DNA from: Deltaproteobacteria bacterium
GTDB taxonomy: Bacteria > Desulfobacterota > Desulfobulbia > Desulfobulbales > BM004
Assembly (NCBI GenBank): GCA_019312695.1
Contig: JAFDCT010000339.1
Span: 1 to 5,493 of the forward strand
Reading direction: 5' to 3'
Length of the DNA: 5,493 bases
Shown: positions 1-5,493 of the stretch, piece after piece
Numbering within the stretch: the first letter of the stretch is position 1
Layout of the letters: every line of letters starts with the position of its first letter
Made by a program: the position numbers and the translations under genes
Notes under the pieces: model-generated
Database searches by the model: none
Told to the model about the DNA's origin: nothing
What the model saw: only the letters and a program-made list of their open reading frames with translations

Positions 1-1
1 T

Positions 2-2911
2 CATTACCTTAACCGCGATGAGGCTTTTGCCCATGAAGTACTGCTCTGTATCCAGACAGGCAGAACAATAAACGATAAGAACCGTTTCAAATTTGCCACG
101 AACGAGCTTTATTTCAAGTCACCGGCTGAGATGCAAGAACGTTTCAAGGATTTTCCTGAAGCGCTGGCTGCCACTGCCGAAATTGCTGACCGCTGCAATC
201 TCGAGCTGGAATTCGACCAGCATTATTTCCCAAACTTCCCGGTACCAGAGGGGGAAACCATTGATTCCTATTTTGAAAAATTAACCCGGGAAGGCTTGAA
301 GGAACGGCTGGAAACAATACACGAAAAAGGAAAGCTGACTCCTGAACTGGAAAAAAATTACCACGAACGGTTGGAGATGGAAATTGACGTCATTAAGGCT
401 ATGGAATTTCCAGGTTATTTTCTTATTGTGGCCGATTTTATCAATTGGGCTAAAAATCAAAAAGTACCGGTCGGTCCCGGCAGAGGTTCTGGAGCCGGCA
501 GCCTGGTTGCGTATTGTCTGCGTATCACAGAAATTGACCCCATGCCCTATGGCTTGATATTTGAGCGTTTCCTCAATATTGAACGTAAAAGCCTGCCGGA
601 TTTTGACATTGATTTCTGCCAGGAACGCAGAGGAGAAGTTTTTCATTACGTCCAGGACAAATACGGCGGTTCAGAGCATGTTGCCCAGATAATAACCTTT
701 GGCTCCATGAAGGCCCGCGCTGTTATCCGCGATGTTGGCCGAGCTCTTGATATGCCCTTCGGGGATGTGGACCGCATTGCCAAGCTCATCCCCGATCAGC
801 TGAAAATCACAATCAAGGAAGCCATCACACAGGAACCCCGGCTGCGGGATTTGGAAAAAAGGGATGAAAAGGTTGCAACCCTGCTTTCTGTTGCCCAGGT
901 TCTGGAAGGATTGTCCAGACATATGTCAACCCATGCTGCCGGTGTTGTGATATCACCCGATCCCATGGTTGAATATCTGCCGCTCTGCAAAGGACCCAAG
1001 GGTGAAATCCTGACCCAGTATGACATGAAATATACAGAGAAGACCGGGCTCATCAAGTTTGACTTCCTGGGCCTGAAAACCCTTACTGTTATTGACCGGG
1101 CAGTCAAGCTCATCGAAGCCGACCTGGGAAACCAGATCGATATAAATGCTATACCCCTTGATGATCCTAAAACCTATGATCTACTATGCAAGGGGGATGC
1201 CCTAGGCGTTTTTCAGCTCGAAAGTTCCGGCATGCGAGCCCTTTTAACAAATATGAAGCCCGAAGTCTTTACCGATCTTATTGCCCTGGTAGCCCTGTAT
1301 CGACCCGGCCCCATGGAAAGCGGCATGGTCGGCAATTTTGTTGACACCAAGCATGGTAAAAAGCCTGCCAATTATCCACTGCCCCAACTCAAGCCGGTAC
1401 TTGAGGAAACCTATGGTGTAATTGTCTACCAGGAACAGGTCATGAAAATTGCCAATATCCTGGCAAACTATTCACTCGGTGATGCTGATATCCTGCGGCG
1501 TGCCATGGGGAAAAAAATTCCAGAAGTCATGTCCAATGAAAAAGAAAAGTTCATGGCCGGAGCGGGAAAAAACAATATCCCCAAGGACAAGGCCGAATAC
1601 ATATTTGACCTCATGGCAAAATTTGCCGGTTACGGCTTTAATAAATCGCACAGTGCAGCTTATGCCCTGATCGCTTACCAGACAGCTTATCTCAAGGCAC
1701 ATTACCCGGCCCAGTTCATGGCCGCTCTTCTTTCCTGCGATATGAACAATACCGATAAAGTTGTAACCTATATTAATGAGTGCCGTGATAATGAAATCGA
1801 GGTATTACCGCCTGATATCAATGAAAGTGATCAGGATTTTAGTGTTATTGATGACCGCATCAGGTTCGGACTTGCAGCCGTAAAAAATGTCGGCGGGGCG
1901 GCACTGGATTCAATTATTGAAGAACGTTTTAATGATGGGCCTTATAAATCCCTCGAAGATTTCTGCTGCCGGGTTGATCTGCGCCGGGTTAACCGGCGGG
2001 TCATGGAAAGCCTGATTAAAGCAGGTGCTTTTGATTCTCTGGGTTTGAAGCGCTCTCAGCTTTTTGCCATTCTTGACCAGGCACTCGAGCAAGGGCAGGC
2101 TGCCCAGCGGGATAAATTAAGCGGCCAGATCTCACTTTTTGCTGTTATGGGTGACGAAGAGGAACTGCAGCATAACAAAATTGAAATCCCGGATATCCCT
2201 GACTGGACAGATCAGGAAAAGCTTACATTTGAAAAGGAAACTGTGGGATTTTATCTGACCGGTCATCCCCTTGATGATTTCCGGGAAGATATCCTGGCTG
2301 TCACAGACTCAAATCTCAGTGACAAGAAACAATGGCTTGAAGGTCAAAACCTGAGGGTAGGCGGCCTGATCCGCGATATAAAAAACAGGAAAACCAAGAA
2401 GGGTGACCCCATGGCTGTAATTATCATGGAGGATATTGCCGGAACAGTAGAGGTTGTCATTTTTCCTGAACTTTATGCCAGAAGCGCCGCAATTCTTCAT
2501 AACGATACCCCAATTATCGTTGAAGGATTTGTCAAAAAAGATGAACGCGGGGATAATATTATTGCCAATGAGGTTGATACGCTTGAGGTGGCACGTGAAA
2601 AATATACGGCTTCAGCCCGCATAATTCTGCAGTCAGATTACGTTAACCGCCAGAATCTCGAAGCTTTAAAAAAGGTCTTTTACCGCCACCATGGCCCCTG
2701 CACTGTTTTTCTGACCCTGCATTTTTCAGGTCGGGGGGAAGTTGATTTGGAAATACACCAGGACATCACCATTAAACCCTGCAAAGAATTTACCGCTGAG
2801 GTTAATCGCACCATGGGAGATCAGGTTATCACCTATGAAAAGAAACCGGTTAACGGACTGCAGCAGAAAAAAAGAAACGGAGGCTGGAAACAGCGGGAAG
2901 CAGCGGCCTGA
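2..2911 (+). CDS. dnaE: DNA polymerase III subunit alpha (DnaE1 type), 5'-truncated by the window edge
   Basis: This is the catalytic alpha subunit of the replicative DNA polymerase III holoenzyme, which extends primers at the fork in the cytoplasm. The frame is open from base 2, giving 969 residues; judged against E. coli DnaE (1160 aa), about 190-200 N-terminal residues, most of the PHP domain, lie outside. The ATG at 131 is internal, because DnaE-like sequence (HYLNRDEAFAHEVLLCIQTG) precedes it. Visible in order are the palm motif GPGRGSGAGS (from 473) and PDFDIDF (596-616), whose last two Asp codons (605, 611) match catalytic D401/D403 of E. coli. The third catalytic Asp is in KFDFLGL (codon 1061). 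Next come YQEQVM, LRRAMGKK and GYGFNKSHSAAYA, a helix-hairpin-helix region (about 1970-2045), a clamp-binding pentapeptide QISLF (2126-2140), an OB fold (about 2340-2590) and a C-terminal domain ending in a basic tail. All catalytic residues in view are intact and there is no frameshift. It is not PolC: no exonuclease domain is inserted. It converges on the minus-strand genes. Confidence 0.98.
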   Translation, partial: HYLNRDEAFAHEVLLCIQTGRTINDKNRFKFATNELYFKSPAEMQERFKDFPEALAATAEIADRCNLELEFDQHYFPNFPVPEGETIDSYFEKLTREGLKERLETIHEKGKLTPELEKNYHERLEMEIDVIKAMEFPGYFLIVADFINWAKNQKVPVGPGRGSGAGSLVAYCLRITEIDPMPYGLIFERFLNIERKSLPDFDIDFCQERRGEVFHYVQDKYGGSEHVAQIITFGSMKARAVIRDVGRALDMPFGDVDRIAKLIPDQLKITIKEAITQEPRLRDLEKRDEKVATLLSVAQVLEGLSRHMSTHAAGVVISPDPMVEYLPLCKGPKGEILTQYDMKYTEKTGLIKFDFLGLKTLTVIDRAVKLIEADLGNQIDINAIPLDDPKTYDLLCKGDALGVFQLESSGMRALLTNMKPEVFTDLIALVALYRPGPMESGMVGNFVDTKHGKKPANYPLPQLKPVLEETYGVIVYQEQVMKIANILANYSLGDADILRRAMGKKIPEVMSNEKEKFMAGAGKNNIPKDKAEYIFDLMAKFAGYGFNKSHSAAYALIAYQTAYLKAHYPAQFMAALLSCDMNNTDKVVTYINECRDNEIEVLPPDINESDQDFSVIDDRIRFGLAAVKNVGGAALDSIIEERFNDGPYKSLEDFCCRVDLRRVNRRVMESLIKAGAFDSLGLKRSQLFAILDQALEQGQAAQRDKLSGQISLFAVMGDEEELQHNKIEIPDIPDWTDQEKLTFEKETVGFYLTGHPLDDFREDILAVTDSNLSDKKQWLEGQNLRVGGLIRDIKNRKTKKGDPMAVIIMEDIAGTVEVVIFPELYARSAAILHNDTPIIVEGFVKKDERGDNIIANEVDTLEVAREKYTASARIILQSDYVNRQNLEALKKVFYRHHGPCTVFLTLHFSGRGEVDLEIHQDITIKPCKEFTAEVNRTMGDQVITYEKKPVNGLQQKKRNGGWKQREAAA
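2126..2140 (+). other. Internal beta-clamp-binding motif of DnaE (QISLF)
   Basis: The pentapeptide QISLF fits the bacterial sliding-clamp-binding consensus QxxLF. It sits between the helix-hairpin-helix region and the OB fold, where E. coli DnaE carries its own clamp motif (QADMF). It should dock the polymerase in the hydrophobic pocket of DnaN. The position and match to consensus are seen directly; the function is taken from the family. Confidence 0.8.
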
Positions 2912-2932
2912 GAAAAGCAGAGTTTACTGCCT
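2909..2932 (-). terminator. Weak candidate terminator for the minus-strand genes
   Basis: Read on the minus strand, AGGCAG (2932-2927) can pair with CTGCTT (2920-2915) around a six-base loop TAAACT. This gives six pairs including one G-U, and the 3' arm runs into TTTTCT. The TAA stop of the small membrane-protein gene lies inside the loop and the 3' arm ends next to the dnaE stop. The stem is short and the T-run is interrupted, so termination here may be inefficient. On the plus strand there is no T-run, so it does not look like a dnaE terminator. Confidence 0.3.
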
Positions 2933-3247
2933 GAAAGATACTATCTTGTTATAAATCCATCCCATGAGAGCGCCGCAGATGGTACCCAGGGCGAAACCGT
3001 AAGCCGCGCCGATAAGACTCCCTAAAAAGGTTACCTTATAGCCGATGAAATACTGGCTCAGTAGTATCAGGTGCGGCCCGACCCTGTCACCGCCCTTAAT
3101 TATCAGCCAATTTGTCGCCACAAAGATTCCCAGGCCGAAGATGACTCCAAGTGCAAGGCCTAAGACTTTCGCATTGAGCACCAGTACTCCGCTGAAAAGT
3201 TTCTCTTCAGGGGGGCGCGGTGGATCTTTCATATTTGAGTTAACCAT
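2924..3247 (-). CDS. Small two-helix membrane protein, paralogue of the tail of the upstream oxidoreductase
   Basis: This 107-residue protein of unknown function has a short hydrophilic, proline-rich N-terminus (KDPPRPPEEK). Two hydrophobic segments (about 27-50 and 73-99) flank a polar stretch with GGD (52-54), HL (59-60) and QYFIGY (65-70). It has no signal peptide, catalytic motif or cysteine pair. Residues 32-92 align without gaps to residues 495-555 of the neighbouring FAD oxidoreductase, with 31 identities by eye, so it is a free-standing copy of that tail domain. The pattern LNAKVLGLALG...GSLIG..YGF..G...GWIYN resembles, from memory, a widespread family of short proteins often auto-labelled 'bacteriophage holin'; nothing phage-like surrounds it. 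The ATG at 3247 is preferred over the ATG at 3232 because only the first has an SD-like AGGTGA upstream; an in-frame TAA at 3269-3271 bounds it. It lies 26 bases after the oxidoreductase stop, probably in the same transcript. Confidence 0.82.
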   Translation of the reverse strand: MVNSNMKDPPRPPEEKLFSGVLVLNAKVLGLALGVIFGLGIFVATNWLIIKGGDRVGPHLILLSQYFIGYKVTFLGSLIGAAYGFALGTICGALMGWIYNKIVSFRQ

Positions 3248-3251
3248 CCTG

Positions 3252-3257
3252 TCACCT
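3252..3257 (-). promoter_or_regulatory. Ribosome binding site of the small membrane protein
   Basis: AGGTGA on the minus strand sits four bases before the ATG at 3247-3245, in the 26-base gap after the oxidoreductase stop. The spacing is a little short, but it is the only SD-like sequence here. It decides for the upstream ATG over the in-frame ATG at 3232-3230, which has no SD. It also suggests independent translation initiation for this gene within the transcript. Confidence 0.5.
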
Positions 3258-3273
3258 GCAGTATGAATTTAAC

Positions 3274-5043
3274 TTAAAAATTATCAAAGAAATCCTTCAA
3301 TGACATCAGTTCAACCTTACGTTTTATCCTGAATATATAAACTGCCAGAAACAGATTACGCAGGTAAGCAAAAAACCAGCCAAAAAGAAAACCCCAGAAA
3401 AAGGAATAGCCAAAAGCGATGAAAGCTCCTTTCACTGTCACGGTATAACCAATGAAATATTGTGCCAGCAGCCTGAGGTGAGAGTTCAAAACATCACCGC
3501 CACGGCTTATAATCCACAGTGTGGCGCTGGAAACCAGCAGGCCGCATATTGTACCCAGTGCTACTGCAAAGGCAAATTTATCGATTCTGGCAAAGGCCCG
3601 GATCAATACTTTTTCCGGCACCACCGGAATTTCTTTTACAGGCCTGTCCTCTTCCAGGTAGCTTTTTTCCTCATTCACCGCCCAGACATCATGATGCTCG
3701 CCATAGCAGTTTTTTGCTGCCAGAATTCCTGTCTCCATTGAATGGTCCATATTATTATAGCGATGCATGCCGCTGCGACCAATTGTCTGCAGATTATTAA
3801 AATTGTCGAGATAGTTTCTGATGTTCAGCAGATTTTTTTTATACGTCGAATCATAGACCGGATAGGCATGGGACTGCCGCACCACAAAACTGTCGATAAC
3901 CTCTGAGACCTGACAAAACCCCATCTCTTCCATTTCCCGGCAAGCCATTGCAACCAGTTCTTTGTCAGCCATTTTCCAGGTCCGGTCATTTACATTACAG
4001 AAATATTCCATGCCAATGCTGGTCTTACTTTGATCCGGAACCATGGACCTGCTCCAATTCTTGAAGTTCTGGATACGCCCGACCTGCACTCTTGGACTAT
4101 GAACATAGAGCCATTGATCCGGGAAAAGTTCAGGCCTGTCAACTATGAGAACCACAATAATAAAAGCGCGGTATGCTAGCTGTTCAGCGCTCTCCAAGAC
4201 TTCTGCAGGAGGCTGAGGCTTGAGAAGTTTTACCAGATAGGAGATGGGAGTACTGGAAATAAAATTTTCAGCGTTGATCTTTTCTGCTTTAGTACCGTTG
4301 CTGTACTCGACTGCTGTTATTGTACCGTTTTCATGCCGGATTGAAAAAACTTCCGAGTTAAACCTTACCTCACCACCGCCGGCAATAATCCGATCTTTAA
4401 AACGCTGCCACATCATGCCCGGCCCTAATTTAGGATAATAAAATTGCTCAACCAAACTCTTGGCCTTCTGCCCGCCGCCAAACAGGGCGTTGGACACAGC
4501 AACAAACAGAGACAACCCCTTTATCCGCTGTGCGGCCCAGTCTGCCCTGATCTCCTTACAGGGAATGCCCCAGACCTTTTCCGTATATGTCTTGAAGAAT
4601 GTCAGATAAAGCCTTTCACCAAAGCGGTTGATAACCCATTCCTCGAAACTTATTTCTTCTGGTTGGGGAGATACGCTGGCCCGGCAGTAGCTTAGAAGGA
4701 TCAAAAAGCTCTCAATAGGGCCAAGATTCAAGAAGGCATTGACGGGCCGCAGAGGATAGTTGAAAAATTTTTTTTGATAATAGATACGCGAAAGACGCTT
4801 TACCTGGAGAAAATCTGGGCCGAGCATTTCCTGCCATTGCCTGTTAATAGCATCATTTTTAGAGAAAAAGCGATGACCGCCGATGTCAAAATGAAAACCC
4901 TTGTATGATTCTGTCCGGGAAATACCCCCGACTGAGTTGCTTCGCTCAAGTATTACAGGGCTTATTTTGTTTTTTATCAATTCATACCCGGCAGCAAGCC
5001 CGGCAGGCCCCGCCCCGATAATGACTACCGGATTCTTATTCAT
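3274..5043 (-). CDS. FAD-dependent amine-oxidase-type oxidoreductase with fused C-terminal two-helix membrane domain
   Basis: This 589-residue protein has two parts. Residues 1 to about 450 are a flavoprotein of the protoporphyrinogen-oxidase / UDP-galactopyranose-mutase-like superfamily. They contain a Rossmann FAD motif GAGPAG (10-15), an acidic residue for the FAD ribose (E33), GGISRT (39-44), FDIGGHRFFSK (52-62) and a C-terminal flavin-contacting block IGRSGMHRYNNMDHSMETG (421-439). Relatives are often found near polysaccharide or lipid genes; the substrate is unknown, and true galactopyranose mutase or HemY activity cannot be claimed. After a charged linker (about 451-479), residues 480-575 carry two hydrophobic segments (about 488-512 and 536-566) around a GGD...QYFIGY stretch matching the 107-residue protein downstream. 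A basic tail (R572-K576, FRIKRK) follows. With no signal peptide, the enzyme part should be cytoplasmic and held at the inner membrane. Relatives recalled are about 450-500 residues, so the tail is an addition. The start is well bounded: an in-frame TAA lies at 5050-5052. No good SD is seen, so translational coupling to the upstream gene, ending 14 bases before, is likely. Confidence 0.9.
   Translation of the reverse strand: MNKNPVVIIGAGPAGLAAGYELIKNKISPVILERSNSVGGISRTESYKGFHFDIGGHRFFSKNDAINRQWQEMLGPDFLQVKRLSRIYYQKKFFNYPLRPVNAFLNLGPIESFLILLSYCRASVSPQPEEISFEEWVINRFGERLYLTFFKTYTEKVWGIPCKEIRADWAAQRIKGLSLFVAVSNALFGGGQKAKSLVEQFYYPKLGPGMMWQRFKDRIIAGGGEVRFNSEVFSIRHENGTITAVEYSNGTKAEKINAENFISSTPISYLVKLLKPQPPAEVLESAEQLAYRAFIIVVLIVDRPELFPDQWLYVHSPRVQVGRIQNFKNWSRSMVPDQSKTSIGMEYFCNVNDRTWKMADKELVAMACREMEEMGFCQVSEVIDSFVVRQSHAYPVYDSTYKKNLLNIRNYLDNFNNLQTIGRSGMHRYNNMDHSMETGILAAKNCYGEHHDVWAVNEEKSYLEEDRPVKEIPVVPEKVLIRAFARIDKFAFAVALGTICGLLVSSATLWIISRGGDVLNSHLRLLAQYFIGYTVTVKGAFIAFGYSFFWGFLFGWFFAYLRNLFLAVYIFRIKRKVELMSLKDFFDNF
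3316..3603 (-). other. Fused membrane domain of the oxidoreductase (residues 481-576)
   Basis: This subregion encodes the two predicted membrane helices and conserved intervening stretch that are repeated in the 107-residue protein next door. Between the helices, 16 of 25 residues are identical (GGD through the G after QYFIGY.VT). The DNA has clearly diverged: the codons for QYFIGY differ at third positions between the copies. This argues against a very recent duplication or an assembly artefact. Confidence 0.8.
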
Positions 5044-5057
5044 GACAGCTTATTGCT

Positions 5058-5493
5058 CTACCCAAAATTTAAACCACAATCAGGGCAGGTAGTTCCGGTG
5101 GTTGAAAAAGTGTGACCGCAGGCAGGACAGCAGGCCTCACTTGCCTCAGGGTTGAATACCAGATCACTGCCTGCGTGTTCATGGTGCACCAGACCGGTTG
5201 TCTTTTTGTGTTCTTCCTCAATGATATGAAAAGCCTCCATGCCATCTTCCCTTCTGACAAGAAGGTCATACACGGAAGGACAGCAGGATTTACTGCAACT
5301 CTTATCATCCCCTACCAGCAGGGTACCGATATTTTCTCCCTGAAGCAGGTTGACAAGGTGACGCATATCATGTAACGCTCCCCGTCGTAGAACAACAAGA
5401 TCATCATCCGGACTCAATTCAGCTCTTCTGTTTTCAAGCTTTTTCCTGCGCTGCTCTTCCAAATCAATTTTCTGTGCACCAGTGATCAAAACA
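5058..5493 (-). CDS. Zinc-ribbon protein with possible DUF2007-like N-terminal domain, cut by the window edge
   Basis: The frame stays open to the right edge, so the true start is not visible. A TTG at 5489-5487 would give 143 residues, but a valine codon precedes it in frame and no upstream SD can be judged. Counting from that TTG, residues 1-30 are charged and probably helical. Residues 31-100 have a beta-alpha-beta feel (LVVLRRG..HDMRHLVNLLQGENIGTLLVG ... YDLLVRREDGMEAFHII) that recalls the DUF2007 'putative signal transducing' fold. A cysteine cluster CSKSCC (C65, C69, C70) lies within it. The C-terminus is a zinc ribbon, CPAC (121-124) and CPDC (135-138), which should bind one structural Zn. 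There are no membrane segments, so it is probably cytoplasmic. It ends 14 bases before the oxidoreductase start, which suggests one operon. The zinc ribbon is clear; the DUF2007 link is tentative and the role unknown. Confidence 0.8.
   Translation of the reverse strand, partial: VLITGAQKIDLEEQRRKKLENRRAELSPDDDLVVLRRGALHDMRHLVNLLQGENIGTLLVGDDKSCSKSCCPSVYDLLVRREDGMEAFHIIEEEHKKTTGLVHHEHAGSDLVFNPEASEACCPACGHTFSTTGTTCPDCGLNFG

Noticed and set aside
796..1113. Open frames antisense to dnaE and to the oxidoreductase (also 281-646, 671-922, 1472-1702, 3460-3800, 4244-4695)
   Set aside because: Each lies inside a clearly conserved gene on the other strand or in another frame, shows no family resemblance and has no supporting context.
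131..2911. ATG at 131 as the start of dnaE
   Set aside because: The same frame is open to base 2 and encodes recognisable DnaE sequence upstream of this Met, so it is an internal codon of a gene cut by the window edge.
2935..2947. Perfect 13-base palindrome AAGATACTATCTT
   Set aside because: It lies in the 3' coding end of the small membrane-protein gene, is AT-rich with a one-base centre and has no T-run, so it is neither a convincing terminator nor an operator.
2924..3247. Phage holin or prophage remnant
   Set aside because: The small two-helix protein resembles proteins auto-labelled holin, but no lysin, phage structural, integrase or attachment-site signals are present, and its paralogue is fused to a metabolic enzyme.
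3274..5043. Specific assignment as UDP-galactopyranose mutase (glf) or protoporphyrinogen oxidase (hemY)
   Set aside because: The FAD motifs are shared across the superfamily and no residues diagnostic for either reaction could be confirmed by eye, so only the broad family is called.
5487..5489. TTG as a firm start for the zinc-ribbon gene
   Set aside because: The frame continues to the window edge and only four bases lie upstream, so neither an SD nor an earlier start can be judged.

Overview
The window is a compact, fully coding stretch of a bacterial chromosome with four genes and no gap longer than about 30 bases. The left half (to 2911, + strand) is the last five-sixths of dnaE, the replicative DNA polymerase III alpha subunit; its 5' end lies before the window. 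The right half (2924 to the end, - strand) is a run of three closely spaced genes, read right to left. They are a zinc-ribbon protein that runs off the window edge, an FAD-dependent oxidoreductase with an unusual C-terminal membrane domain, and a 107-residue two-helix membrane protein. dnaE and the run converge, with only 12 bases between stop codons.

The main unusual point is in the right half. The small membrane protein and the last ~100 residues of the oxidoreductase are the same domain. They align without gaps at a constant offset over about 61 residues, with 31 identities by eye, and share a GGD...HL.LL.QYFIGY.VT..G core between two membrane segments. One copy is a tail fused to a flavoenzyme and the other is a free-standing gene immediately downstream. 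This suggests a partial tandem duplication, or a fusion beside its free-standing source, and a membrane complex in which enzyme and small protein may pair.

The organism looks Gram-negative. The E. coli-type DnaE1, moderate GC content and general protein character would suit a deltaproteobacterium (Desulfobacterota), but this is an impression and not a demonstrated placement. There are no RNA genes, CRISPR arrays, insertion sequences or other mobile-element signs. The three minus-strand genes probably form one operon: the intergenic gaps are 14 and 26 bases with no terminator between them, and the promoter is outside the window. The zinc-ribbon protein may be a regulatory or metal-binding partner, but nothing in the sequence shows its role.
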